Origin: Fagopyrum homotropicum | Lineage: Eukaryota > Streptophyta > Magnoliopsida > Caryophyllales > Polygonaceae | Assembly (NCBI GenBank): GCA_033239125.1 | Contig: BSWB01000003.1 | Span: 132,856,320 to 132,920,319, forward strand | Length of the DNA: 64,000 nt | Reading direction: 5' to 3' | Part shown: in pieces, positions 11,745-22,457 of the stretch | Numbering within the stretch: the first letter of the stretch is position 1 | How the letters are laid out: each line of letters begins with the position of its first letter | Translations under genes and position numbers: made by a program | Notes under the pieces: model-generated | What the model was told of the DNA's origin: nothing | Seen by the model: only the letters and a program-made list of their open reading frames with translations | Database searches by the model: none

Positions 11745-13407
11745 TGTAACACCCCAAGATTTGGGAACTCAAAGTGTTACGGGTTAGGACCTCACAATGG
11801 GTCCCGACCCTCAGAGTAACAACAATAACATCGGATCTTGCAACAAAACACACATAAATGAAAGCCAAAGGAACAACAAAGGAAAGCTTCAAAGACTCGC
11901 AGCCGAGTTTAAAACAAAAGGGAAAGAACAACAACATAAATATAAACCCGATCCCGTCATTTAATGTACGGGAACCCCGGTTGACCACACCACCCGGATC
12001 ACTCAACAACATCTCTAACTTGCAGGGCATCTACAACATCGGTATAAACCGTTAGCAAACATTCTAGATATCAGAAAGACAATCTAGGCACAAACACATA
12101 TAAGGTAACATAAACATATAGCAGGCTCACACTCAACCGGTTATTATCTTTCATTAGGTTAATCCCTTTTTAATTCAACTTATGTTGTCACATGAGAATC
12201 ACCGTGATCTTGTCTCTATCCCCTTTCACCAACATGAATATAGAGGCGATGCATCCTTCCGTTACCTGTGGAATGGTCGCAAGAGCACCTCCCAATTTTC
12301 TCATTTTGAACTGGACAAGCGGTTACAGCCCGGTTATATAATACACTTGGGTCAATTAAAGTATAAAAGGTCAATCATATTCCGGTTATCCGTTATAGCG
12401 ATAAACAACAACACAAACACATACAATACGGTCAAACCAATATAGGGAACACAACTAAGTAATTCCAAGGGACTTACCTCACTCGAAGTTAAACACAGGG
12501 TCAACTACAACTCAGTTTTCCGAAGGAAGGAAGGAAGGAAAGACAGTTCAAACAAGGAAACTTGAATCAGAACGGAACGATTGCTAGAAGTCTACAACTT
12601 CTAGTCTTCATGATCTCTAAGAGATCTCCACACGCTAGGGACACGATCCCTAGTCTTACAGATCCCCAAGGGCCAACAACATCAACACAACACAAGGAAA
12701 GGAGCGAGAAATCTAGGAAAGGATGTAACCCACCAAAGACGGGAGTTATAACAGAAGAACCGTAGGGACGGCGGAAAGAACCGTGGGGGTGGAACTGGGC
12801 AAATCCACAGGGGAGGAACGGTACAGGCGCGGGAAGGTTCTGTGACAAAATGGTCGTCAAGCTTCCTTTTGACAACAACTTCCCAACAAAGAGATCAAAG
12901 CTTGATCCTTTGATCCACACTCGTCAACACTCAACCAAGGGAGCCTGAGAACATCAGCATATCAACAATGAAAAGGCCAACAAGAATCAAGGCTCAATCT
13001 TGATTCTTGTGATAAAGAAGAAGAACGAAAAGAGAAACAAATATAGAAGAAAGAAGCATGAAACAGGCTCATGAACGTTTAGAAGGATTAAAATGATGAA
13101 GACTTACACGTTCTACATAAGATCACAAGGAAAAGGTTGCAACTTTGCTCGAGGTTGAAGAAAACGCAAGCAAGAAGGGAGAAACAGAAGAGAAGGCGGG
13201 AATTTATAGGGAACGGTAGGAAAAGATAAATGAAGGTTGTTTTTAGGGTTAGAAGATCAAAGGAAATCCGGCCCATAAGATAGAAGATCGGATCTTCTAT
13301 CTAAGGAAATAAATAAAACGGAATGAAAACAGATCGGGCCCGATCTGGAGTCAACTGCAACCGCGGCTGGCCGCAGGGGTGGTGAAGGCCAAAACTGGGG
13401 TGTTACA
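11745..13407 (-). repeat. 3' LTR of element C
   Basis: On the minus strand it starts TGTAACACCCCAG at 13407 and ends GGGGTGTTACA at 11745, 1,663 bp. The upstream tract CTTTTTAGGGGGATCTGA is the polypurine-tract side, preceded by the chromovirus motif TTTCGGGACGAAACTTC. A diverged relative is at 45259-46873. It carries the intron-like module at 12031-12477. Confidence 0.87.
12031..12477 (-). other. LTR intron-like module (element C)
   Basis: Minus strand: GAG|GTAAGTC at 12477, CTAAC, then CCGATGTTGTAG|ATG at 12031; 447 bp. The donor hairpin has one mismatch (right arm GAATTAC). Splicing is inferred. Confidence 0.45.
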
Positions 13408-13559
13408 TCAGATCCCCCTAAAAAGAAGTTTCGTCCCGAAACTTGCAACAACTCATAATAAAAAGAAGTTTCGCCCCAGTCTAAACTGGGGCACATAACT
13501 TAAAACATCACATAAGCGTATACATAACTCAACAAAAGAAAACTAAAACTCCAACATCT

Positions 13560-14750
13560 ATGCTATAGGTACATCCAACTCAGCATACAACTCCGGATAG
13601 TTCCTCTAGATACTATACTCTGTCTCCCAAGTTGCCTCATCAGCTCCTCGCATTGACCACTGGATCCTCATCATCGGTAAGTCCTTCGATCATAAGCGTC
13701 TTAATTGTACTACGCTCTAAGACGGCTACCGGAGGCTCTACGAACGTATGTTCTGGCTCAACCACTAGATCCTCATGACTGACGATGTGTCTCGGGTCTG
13801 GTATGTACTCCCGTAACTGTGACACATGAAAGACTAGGTGAACACCCTCTAGTCTCGGTGGTAGAGCAAGTCTGTATGCTACCTTTCCAACTCGCGCGAG
13901 AATCTTGAAAGTTCCGAATATCTGGGACTGAGCTTCCTCTTCACGCCGAAATGTCTAACACCTCGTGTCGGGGATACTCTCAACCAACTTGAGCTCCAAC
14001 TCTAACTCTAGAGGTTTGCGCCTCTTATCCGCGTAAGACTTCTAGCGACTATGTGCTGCTAACGTCCTCTCTTGGATCATCCCTACTCGAGTCATATCAT
14101 CCTATATCTACTCAGGTGCTACACCGCTAGCACTGCTCGGCTTGTCCCAACATAGAGGGGTACGACATCTCTGTCCGTATAAAGTCTTATAAGGAGTCAT
14201 CCTGATCGATGTGTTCCAACTGTTCTTATACAAAAACTCCACTAAGGGAAGGTGATCTGGACACACATGTCTCCAGTCTAACACACAAGCTCTCAGCATA
14301 TCCTCCAGAGTCTGGATGGTTCGCTCTAACTAACCATCCGTTTGAGGATGATAGGCAGTCGTGAACTACAAACTCGTACCTAGGGCGGCATGCACTTGCT
14401 GCCAGAACCTCGAAGTGAACCACGTGTCTTTGTCAGAAACTATAGTCCTGAGTACTCCATGAAGTCGCACGATCTGTCTAGTGAACTCCTCTGCCAATCG
14501 ACTTACCGACCACGTCTCCTTGATAGGAATGAAACGTGCGTCTTCGTCATTCGATCCACTATAACCCAGATGACATCAAAGCCATGACTCGGTCTCAAAC
14601 CGGTAACAAAGTCCATCCAGATGTCCTCCCACTTCCATTGAGGAACAAGAAGTGGGTGTAGCTCTCCTCCTGGTTGATGATGTTCGATCTTGACTTGTTG
14701 ACAACTCGCACACTGAGCTACATATCTCGTCACTTCTAGTTTCATACCTC
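13560..14750 (-). pseudogene. Integrase and chromodomain of element C, broken
   Basis: From 14745 downward: the zinc-finger end VTRYVAQCASCQQVKIEHHQ, then WEDIWMDFVTGLR (first catalytic Asp), the VSDKD-type second Asp region, AYHPQTDG followed by a stop, ERTIQTLEDMLRACVLDW and the NSWNTSIRMTPY region. At 13825-13640, VSHEDLVVEPEHTFVEPPVAVLERS leads toward a chromodomain, which then goes out of frame. The chromodomain would bind histone marks and target insertion. Multiple stops and frameshifts make this a relic. Confidence 0.85.
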
Positions 14751-15533
14751 CCTACCAGAAGGAGCGTCTGATATTCTGATACATCTTACTCATACCGGGA
14801 TGCACTGAGTAAGGTGTAGAGTGAGCCTCTTGTAAGATCCACTATCTCAGCTCTCGATCTGAGAGCACACGTACACACTCTTGGCGTCTCAAAACTCCAT
14901 CGGCATCGACTACAAACTGTGGCGCCTCTCCTCGAGACATCTTGTCTCGGATCCGTGTCAGAGTTGGGCATCTCCTGCTTTTGTCGAATTTCTACCAACA
15001 AACCAGCTGGTAGTATCTCTAAGGTGGATAAATGGATGTCGGAATCCGGGAAGTGAATATTCATCTCTAGTCATGCCAAGTCTCGCTGTAACTGAGGCTG
15101 AGTTGTTAGCTGAGTGATCGCCATCTCCCGGGGGTCTTCCTATTGAGAGCATCGGCTACCACATTCGCCTTTCCCGGGTGGTATAAGATCTCAAGATCGA
15201 AGTCCTTGATCAACTCTAACCATCTCCTCTAGTGGTTATTCAACTTCCACTGAGTGAATATGTACTTCAAACTCTTATGATTTGTGAATATCTGACACGT
15301 AGCTCCGTACAGATTTTGCCTCTAGATTTTCAAAGCGTGAAAAATTGTAACTAACTCAAGATCATGGGTAGGGTAGTTCTCTTCATACGTCTCCAGATGC
15401 CTAGATGCGTATGTTATAACCTTACCCCTCTGCATCAAAATACACCCCAAACCGAGCTTGGATGTATCACTACTAACCACAAACCGAGCTTGGACGCATC
15501 ACTATAAACCGAGCTTGGATGCATCACTATAAA
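14751..15533 (-). pseudogene. RNase H and linker of element C, broken
   Basis: The homologue of the element A RNase H/linker region is recognisable in pieces (about 15540-15230 for RNase H, 15150-14760 for the linker), but no frame stays open beyond about 90 codons. Near 15475-15535 a short stretch with GAGCTTGGATGCATCACTA occurs three times in tandem with small changes, disrupting the start of RNase H. Confidence 0.75.
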
Positions 15534-16730
15534 TCACAAAGTCAACCTCTTCTTCAGCTCCGTAAAGCTCCGTCGGCACGGCTCGAACCACACAAATCTC
15601 GTAGACTTCCTCAACAAGGAAGTAAGTGCTTGGACGATAACTAAAAAGCCCTCCACGAGACGACGGTAGTAGCCCATCAATCCTAAGAAGTTGCGTACCT
15701 CCTTGACGTTCCTAGGAGGCGTCCAAGATGCTACAAGCTCAATCTTTGTCGGATCTACCTTGATCCCTTCGGCGGAAACAATGTGACCAAGGAAGGCCAC
15801 CTTAAACATCCAAAACTCGTACTTAGAGAGTTTGGCGTAAAGCTCTCTATCTTGCAAGACTTGTAGTATGAACCTTAAGTGTCTTGCATGCTTCCTTCTA
15901 CTACGAGAGTATACCAAAATACCATCGATGAAGACCACCACGAACTGGTCTAGAAATTTGATGAAGATGATGTTTATCAACTCCATGAACACGGTGGACG
16001 CATTCGTGAGCCCGAAAGGCATCAATACAAACTCATAGTGACCGTATCTGGTCCGAAATGTCGTCTTGGCTATGTCATGCTTTCTCATCCTCAACTGATG
16101 ATATCAGGATCACAGATTGATCTGAGAAAACACTGATGCTCCGTGTAGTTGGTCCAAAAGATCATCGATGTAGGGCAATGGGTACTTATTCTTGATTGTC
16201 ACCTTGTTAAGCTCTTGGTAGTCAATACATAACCTCATCGACCTCTCTTTCTTCTTGTTAAAGAGTACTGATGCACCCTAAGGAGATACTCTAGGGCAGA
16301 TGAAGCCCTTCTCAGCTAACTCCTCGAGCTACTTCTTAAGCTCAAGCATCTCGATAAGCGTCATGCGATAAGGAGTCTTCAAGATCGGTCTCATCCCGGA
16401 CTCTAACTCAATGCCAAAGTTTACACTCCTTTGTGGAGGTAAATCTGATGACTCTCCAAAAACATTGGTAAACTCGCATGCTACCAAAATCTCCTTCAAT
16501 GTTGGACTCGTACTATCCTTCATGGCATAGCACCAGAAAGTCTCGCAACCCTAACCGATAAGTCTCGCAGCTCGGACTACACTAATGACAGTACCGGTCT
16601 TCCCGAGATCCGATCCTCGGAAGATGTCTACATGGCCTGACTCCATAGTTACCGTCACCGTCCTCTTGCCGGTGTCAAGCACTACCTATGTTGATCCATC
16701 CAGTCCATGCCTAGAATGACTTCTTCATGT
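15534..16730 (-). pseudogene. Reverse transcriptase of element C, catalytic Asp lost
   Basis: Open pieces at 16094-15534 and 16523-16329 give TTFRTRYGHYEFVLMPFGLT, FVVVFIDGILVYSRS and GYYRRLVEGF. The catalytic FIDD/YVDD motif reads FIDG, so one metal-binding Asp is gone. Further up, the fingers region is readable in translation but has stops. At about 16695 the GMDWMDQHR linker from protease is intact, with the Trp that is a stop codon in elements A and J. Confidence 0.85.
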
Positions 16731-16735
16731 ACTAA

Positions 16736-17106
16736 GGGGGATGTATTCAATTAAGATTTTATAGGATTTTTTTGGAGTTTAAAAGTCTATGGGTATTTGT
16801 TATAGATTTTTAAAAGTCCATATAAATCTTTAGGTATTCAATTAGGATTTAAAAATTTCCATGAAATTCCTATGGTATTTAAAAGTTTGTTGATTTTAAA
16901 AGAATCTATTATTTCATTGAATTTGTAGGATTTTTTATTACTTATACACATACCTAAACTCTATAGAAATCCTCTTCCAACTAGTAAGATTTCCACAAAA
17001 TATGTATTGACTCTATATAAAATTAATATATCCCACCGAATCAGCAAATTCTATGATTATTAAGAATCAATCAAAATCTTTAAAAGTCTTGATTGAACAC
17101 ACCCCC
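16736..17106. mobile_element. PIF/Harbinger-type MITE (Tourist-like)
   Basis: A 371-bp AT-rich element with terminal inverted repeats. The left end is GGGGGATGTATTCAATTAAG and the right end, reversed, GGGGGTGTGTTCAATCAAGA. It is flanked by TAA at 16733-16735 and 17107-17109. A 3-bp TAA duplication with G-rich ends is the PIF/Harbinger hallmark. It has no coding capacity and splits the protease region of element C. Confidence 0.85.
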
Positions 17107-17648
17107 TAAGTACATGACGAAGAAGTCAGTTGGTCAATCGCGACCTCCCAATCTAGTAGGCAATCACGAACCTCTCGTGTACCTCTAATCGTACCCTGTT
17201 GAGTAATCCTATAAAGAAGGGTCTCCCTTCTACGGTAACTAAGGTCAATCTATCTACACATGCATCAAATATAAAAGAATGCGTAGTACCAGTATCGGAA
17301 AGAACTCCAACAGGAAAACCATTAATATGAATGGTACCTGTGGTTGTTGGAGCCGTCGGCTCCTCTGCACTCCTCAGCTCGTAAACTCTAGCTGAGGCAC
17401 CTTTGGCGTCGGAAGTACCACCACCTCGTTCTCTACCTCGTATCTGAGCGGAACCTTGAGGAGCGGTAAAACCAGGACCTTTGCGCTGTTGATGCTACTA
17501 CTACTGATATTGAGGTCTATGCCCACCTCCTACAACACTAGCAAGTGATGAACCCTAATGGGATAGTGTCTTGCCGTGACGGCAGAACGCAGCTCTATGT
17601 CCGGGCTTGCCACAAGAAAAGCAAGTCATTGCAGTCTTCTTACAATCA
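17107..17648 (-). pseudogene. Protease and gag zinc-knuckle fragment of element C
   Basis: The minus-strand reading shows the aspartic protease as LSDTGTTHSF (LFDTGATHSF in relatives), with FDACVDRL after it. Further 5' the second CCHC knuckle reads CFSCGKPGHRAAFC at about 17630-17585. Upstream of that the similarity ends abruptly, so most of gag is deleted. The MITE lies between this part and RT. Confidence 0.8.
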
Positions 17649-17652
17649 ACTC

Positions 17653-17868
17653 TTATCAGTAAAATTCTAGTATGAAAATCATTTATTCAAATTCTAGTAT
17701 GAAAATGCCATTACAAACTTGTACAATCCTTTGCTTTGAGTTTTGTTGATGATAGTTGATTACTTGTGATTCATACTAAACAAGCCCTATAATTATGTTT
17801 AATGATAGGTTAGATTAAAATCAGTAAAATTCTGGTATGAAAATCATTTATTCAAATTCTAGTATGAA
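17653..17868 (+). repeat. Direct repeats flanking the truncated end of element C
   Basis: A block beginning TCAGTAAAATTCTAGTATGA occurs at about 17658-17707 and again at about 17819-17867. Between them is a second copy of the roughly 70-bp flank next to the element C LTR (compare 11673-11744). This fits a target duplicated before insertion and a later deletion that removed the 5' half of element C. Confidence 0.6.
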
Positions 17869-18141
17869 ATTTTGGTATGAAATTCATACCAAAAAATAAA
17901 ATAAATAAAAAAGGCCAAAACAAAAGAAACTAAAATAAAAACAAAAGTCAGATTCATTTTACGTAACATATTGAAAGAATTTGGCCAAACTCATGCATAT
18001 TTCTTTTTTAAAAAAATAGAAGGGTTAATTACTTTTACCTATCATTATATCAAATTGGTATAAAAAGAAGGGTATACAACCCTAATAGAAATAAAAAAAA
18101 AGGGCTTGTTTGACCAAATTCTTTCTTGTTTTTTTCACAAC

Positions 18142-18142
<1 letters not shown>

Positions 18143-18175
<33 letters not shown>
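18143..18175. repeat. (TA)n microsatellite
   Basis: An uninterrupted TA run of about 16 units, just outside the long-TIR element. Confidence 0.9.
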
Positions 18176-18179
<4 letters not shown>

Positions 18180-18192
18180 TATCTTTTTTATA

Positions 18193-19034
18193 GGAAAAAC
18201 AACTCAAAATAATACCAATATTCAACCCAAAATAATACCAACTTTGAAAATTACCAGGAGCGATACAAACTATCAAAGTATTTACCAAAAATATTATGTC
18301 TTATTTTTTCGGCAAAAATACTAACTCCGGCGATAATGTGGCAACTGGAATTTGACATGTCATCAAAACATGGATTAATTGTGTGATGTGGATTAAAAAA
18401 AAATAAATTAATGACATAAATTTTTTTTAAAATTTTTAATTAAGTTCTTTTTTAATTATTATATTTAAAATATAACTTTTGTACCTATTTTTTATAAAGT
18501 TTTTACAAATTTTTTGTAATTTTTGTTTATAAAAGAAAAAATTTGTAATATATATGTATTTGAAAAATAAATCATTTTTCTTGTGAATTTTTTAAAACTT
18601 TTATGGATTTTTTTTTATTTTGTATATATTTTAACTACTTTTATTATAAATAATATTTTTAAAAATTCGAATTTTTTTTTAAAAATTCGAATTTTTATTT
18701 AAAAATTAGTTAAAATATATAAAATTCCAAAAAAAAAAATTACAAGAATTTTTTTTAAAGTACAAAAAAACATTTAAAAATTGTTTTTTTAACATATTAA
18801 ATGTTATTAATTAACTTAATTTTAAAAAATAAAATTCACATCACATAATTATTTCTTGAAGACATGTCAAATTCCAGTTGTCACGTCAACGCCGAAGTTA
18901 GGATTTTTGTCGGAAACTATGGCATATTATTTTTGGTAAATACGTTGATAGTTTGTATCGCTCTTAGTAATTTTCAAAGTTAGTATTATTTTAGGTTTAA
19001 TGTTAATATTTAGTATTATTTTAAATTATTTTTC
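18193..19034. mobile_element. Long-TIR, MULE-like non-autonomous element
   Basis: The arms (about 18194-18400 and 18835-19034) are inverted copies of roughly 200 bp. They share GGAATTTGACATGTC, ACTAACTCCG-type and CAACTTTGAAAATTACCA-type blocks, and enclose an AT-rich core. TTTTATA lies directly outside both ends (18186-18192, 19035-19041), a candidate target duplication. Long TIRs with a 7-9 bp duplication suggest Mutator-like; a foldback element is possible. No transposase. Confidence 0.6.
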
Positions 19035-19092
19035 TTTTATACAAGTCTCGTACTTAGCTTTGACGATATGTTTGGTGTCTCTTGATCTACAG

Positions 19093-19126
19093 CGGACGTC
19101 ATGCCCTACAGTCTAAACTTCAACAG
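19093..19126 (+). CDS. 2-isopropylmalate synthase-like exon (2 of 4)
   Basis: A 34-bp micro-exon between GATCTACAG and GTTAGATT. Its first base completes Ser from exon 1, then reads GRHALQSKLQQ, the expected continuation of LGKLSGRHAL in IPMS. The phase match over an 8.8-kb interval full of transposons is strong evidence that these exons belong to one gene. The next exon starts in phase at 19652. Confidence 0.75.
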
Positions 19127-19651
19127 GTTAGATTATAGTTAGAACATCTATATCTCATATATCTTAAATTTTCTTTAACTATTTAAATTTAACAAAATTA
19201 AATTAATGTGAGATTTGGTGGGAGAATAGGGACAATGATTGAAATTTTTTTTGAAACAATCTTACCTTATTGTAAACACATTTACATTTTTCTATTTTAA
19301 GTGTAGAAGGATCGAAAGATTTTGACAAAGTTGTTTAGTTTTTATTCTACTTATTATATATAAATTTATAGTAAATAGTACTTTATATATAATAACTTAG
19401 TTTTAAGGGCTAACAAATAATAATATTTTATTATCTTAAAAATAATGAAGATTAGTATTATATAATTTTTCTCTTTATAAGTATTTGGTTATAAAAGTAT
19501 TTTAAACAATTTTGCCCAAAACTACACATCAAAAGGTTTGACAAACAACTTCTAAAATATATAACTTTTGAACAAAACTATGTATCTTAAAAGTATTTTA
19601 AGGAGATGAAATTGAAGCTTTTATACCCTCGGTGTTATCTTACTTTGACAG
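19127..19651 (+). other. Intron of the IPMS-like gene
   Basis: 525 bp of AT-rich DNA bounded by a GTTAGA donor and a TTTGACAG acceptor. Nothing else is recognised. The start of the downstream duplicated segment (19589) lies within it. Confidence 0.6.
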
Positions 19652-19836
19652 CTTGGCTACGAGGTAGACGATACAAAATTCGAGACTTTATTTTCACGTT
19701 TTAAAGAGATGGCTCATAATAAAAAGGTTTGACAAATTTGCTCTTTATTTTTATAAACATAAGGAAATTATGAAATTCTGACTGACTTAATTTTCTTTTG
19801 GCAGGATATTTCGGATGATGACTTGAAGTCATTAAT
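19652..19836 (+). CDS. 2-isopropylmalate synthase-like exons 3 and 4 of 4
   Basis: Exon 3 (19652-19726, 25 codons, CAG acceptor and GTTTGA donor) reads LGYEVDDTKFETLFSRFKEM then AHNKK. Exon 4 (19805-19836, GGCAG acceptor and GTAACA donor) reads DISDDDLKSL plus two bases. Together they match the IPMS linker 'LGYxLxxxxLxxxFxRFKxxAExKK..xTDxDLxAL'. The leucine-binding regulatory domain that should follow is not found in the next kilobase. If the last donor is not used, a stop follows within two codons. Confidence 0.75.
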
Positions 19837-20767
19837 GTAACAATCTTTAAATTTTTTTCTTCTTCTTTGAAAAATGAGGTTGTTGAAGGGATGACGACAT
19901 ATTTTATAAGTTTGCATTGTTTGAACAAGGTGAAAACGCTAGAAATAATATGATGTATTAGTATCGGCATAAACTTAGTGAGTCAATACAGTGCGGGTTC
20001 ATACGCTTGAAAATACATATATGTTATGCAATAATTGAAAATTTAAAAACTCGGTTATCTCTTCACCATTCTTTTGTAAGGTTGACTCGTTGTTAACTTT
20101 AGAGACGAGTCTCGTAAGACCCAAGAGTAAAAAAAATCCTGACGAATTTTTTTTAATGTCTGCAAAATACTCGATAATATCAAAATGGATTAATCTCTAA
20201 GATAAGAACTATTTCGATTTGGCCAAATTAGCTAAGTAAGTCTTTTTGAGATTACTCTATATATAACTATCTAGGCTCATGGTATAAATATGTTTAGTAA
20301 ACGGTGGTCATCAATTTGGGCTCCTTTGGTACGATTCCCATGAAATCAGGAATCGGAATCGGAATCGGAATGAGTCATACCAATACCTCGTGTTTGGTAA
20401 GACTTTGAATCAGAATGAGAATGATTCCATGGAATGGCTCATTCCAACTCTAGAGAAGAAGTTGATTTCATAAATTATAGGTGAGTATCTTATGCCAACA
20501 TAAACTCATTTTAAGTTTAAAACTACATTGGGCTAATTAGGTAAGTAGGCTTTTTTATTTTATTGTTACTAACTAGGTCTTTTCTAGTTTTCTATTTAGT
20601 AAATATACCCCATGATTTTTTTTACCACTTTCATTTAATAGTAAGGTAAAACTAATTAATCCTTCTATTAAAAAAGAAAGAATATTTGATGTTTGTTAAG
20701 TAAATTTTGATTTTAATTACTGAATTTGTTTTTATTTTATTTTATTGCCCTTTTTATTTTCTGTTTT
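19837..20767 (+). other. Non-coding sequence after the IPMS-like exons
   Basis: AT-rich. At about 20355-20440 a short GGAATC-type repeat is followed by GGAATGAGTCA, and then, inverted, TGGCTCATTCC. This may be the end of a small DNA element, which I cannot delimit. The same feature is in copy 2 near 26845-26945. Confidence 0.45.
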
Positions 20768-21191
20768 CATACCGGACATTTACATACCGGATATTTTACA
20801 TACCGGACATTTTACATACCGGAGATTTTATATACCGGACATTTTACATACCGGACATTTACATACCGGACATTTTATATACCGGACATTTACATACCGG
20901 ACATTTACATACCGGACATTTTACATACTGAAAGTTCATACCGGAAGTTCATAACAAAATTTTTTATACCGGAAGTTCATACCAGAAGTTCATACTGGAA
21001 GTTCATACCGAAATTTTTTATACCAGAAGTTCATACCGAATTTTTTTATACCGAAAGTTCATACCAAAAGTTCATAACATAGTTTTTCATACCGGAAGTT
21101 CATCCCGAAAGTTCATACCCGAAGTTCATACCGGAAGTTCATACCGAAAGTTCATATCGGAAGTTCATAACGAAAATTTTCATACCGGAAG
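20768..21191 (+). repeat. CATACCGG minisatellite, copy 1
   Basis: Tandem variable units. The first third is CATTTACATACCGGA-type (15-17 bp); the rest is TTCATACCGGAAG-type (13-14 bp), mixed with longer units containing GAAATTTTTTATACC. It is cut at 21191 by LTR B. ORFs across it reflect only the periodicity. Confidence 0.92.
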
Positions 21192-22394
21192 TGTCACACC
21201 CCAAATTCTCAGAATTCGGGGAGCTACGGGTAAGGACATCACAATGGGTCCCGACCTTAGTTTGACAACACCTTTACTAGGATCTTACAACAAGGCGCAA
21301 ATGTATTTAAATGCTTTAAAAATAACCAACAGTATTTGTGTGAATGAACAACAATGACAGCCTTACACCACAACTATATATATATAACATGCATGCCGTA
21401 TGGAAAACTCCCCCGTCCCCATCTAATGAGTACGTGGACCCGGCTGACCATCCGTCTTGGATCTCTCTGCAACTGTTTATCTCTACAAAATCTACAACAC
21501 AGATAAACAATTAGCTAACAATCTAAATATGACAGAATAAAGATAGCACAACCACAACCAAGATAATATAAAACAAACATCATGTTGTCACACAATCCGG
21601 TTATTATCTGATAACTTAGGTGATTCACTTCATCCCGTTTTAAAAGTTGTAGCACGAGAAATCTTAAGATTCTCGCCTCCGTTCCTTATCCAACTGGTGA
21701 TGGTTTGGCACACCTCCGACTGTGGCGTCCCCGCAAACCAAGTGTGGACTAGTCCCGAAAGAAACCCCAGCGCCCTCGGGCTAACTGAGCAGAATGCTAC
21801 CGCCCGTTACTCTCAGGCCTATTATGTAAGTCGGTCGATGATTACTATAAATACACTAGTACACACATCATTCAAACACCACTATCATCATTCACACTCA
21901 TATCTGACAACTAGCTAAGTAAGCCCAAAGGACTTACTTGAAATAGATCTCGACTCTTTAATTCGCAAATTGATCTGTAACTGTATGAATTCAGTGGCCT
22001 GTCAAAGGATGCAAGTGTGTCAGCACACTTTCTAGGTAATTAGAAGTCTAAGACTTCTAAGATAGTAGATCCTATTAGAACATAATTGATTATAGTACTA
22101 ATTTATGGTAAAATGACTATTTTACCCTTGGTCCTAAAACTTCCAAAAATTCCCTAATTTATGCTTAAACTCTTATTTGGGACTAAAATGTCATATTCTA
22201 ACTCCTAAAGATGAGTTTGGTTACAACTTGGCAAAATACCCATTTTCCTATTTTCTGAAAGATCATTAAGGTCCAACTTCGGCTTCAAATATAAAATTCG
22301 AATAAACTTATAAAATTCTAAAATAATTCCTTAGGTCATCTATGATATCCAATCTACTCATAGGCACAAGAATTTCTAAAAAATGTTCAACCAT
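21192..22394 (-). repeat. LTR B, copy 1 (truncated)
   Basis: Starts TGTCACACCCCAAATTCTCAG directly after CCGGAAG of the minisatellite and parallels LTR B at 27684. The LTR reads on the minus strand. It stops at 22394, where copy 2 continues, and is joined to a rearranged junction. It carries the module at 21492-21937. Confidence 0.85.
21492..21937 (-). other. LTR intron-like module (LTR B copy 1)
   Basis: Minus strand: GTAAGTC donor at 21937 (CAA before it here, CAG in copy 2), CTAAT, then TCTGTGTTGTAG at 21492; 446 bp. The donor hairpin right arm GGCTTAC keeps pairing by one G-U. The internal hairpin at 21655-21675 is a near-perfect palindrome starting CGAG. Confidence 0.45.
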
Positions 22395-22457
22395 GTTTTA
22401 TATTGAGGATCCAGCGCTCCTCAATATAAAAAATGTTCAACCATGTTTTATATTGAG
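22395..22457 (+). other. Palindromic filler at a rearrangement junction
   Basis: TATATTGAGGA is followed by a short spacer and its inverse TCCTCAATATA. Then the preceding AAAATGTTCAACCATGTTTT block is repeated before chromodomain sequence begins. Duplicated and inverted short pieces of both partners are typical of synthesis-dependent break repair. Confidence 0.65.

Larger units (their letters stand above)
11745..17648 (-). mobile_element. Ty3 chromovirus element C, 5'-truncated
   Basis: The minus-strand order is protease/gag fragment (17648-17107), RT, RNase H, integrase, chromodomain remnant, polypurine tract and 3' LTR (13407-11745). The 5' LTR, PBS and most of gag are missing, with a break near 17648 inside the second zinc knuckle region. 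ATAAT lies outside the LTR at 11740-11744; its partner is lost. The flank TTGCTTTGAGTTTTGTT...AAGCCCTATAAT occurs on both sides (11673-11744 and about 17731-17794). Confidence 0.88.
19589..22394 (+). repeat. Segmental duplication, copy 1
   Basis: Closely matches 25720-31451, excluding the solo LTR there. It contains two IPMS-like exons, their introns, an AT-rich stretch, the CATACCGG minisatellite and the first part of LTR B. Compared with copy 2 it lacks about 340 bp (26460-26798). It ends at TGTTCAACCAT, where chromodomain sequence of a Ty3 element is joined. Confidence 0.88.

Noticed and set aside
20707..21082. Tyr/Ile/Pro-rich repeat protein ORFs (PDIYIPDIL...)
   Set aside because: Produced by the CATACCGG minisatellite; several frames are open at once and the array is non-coding.
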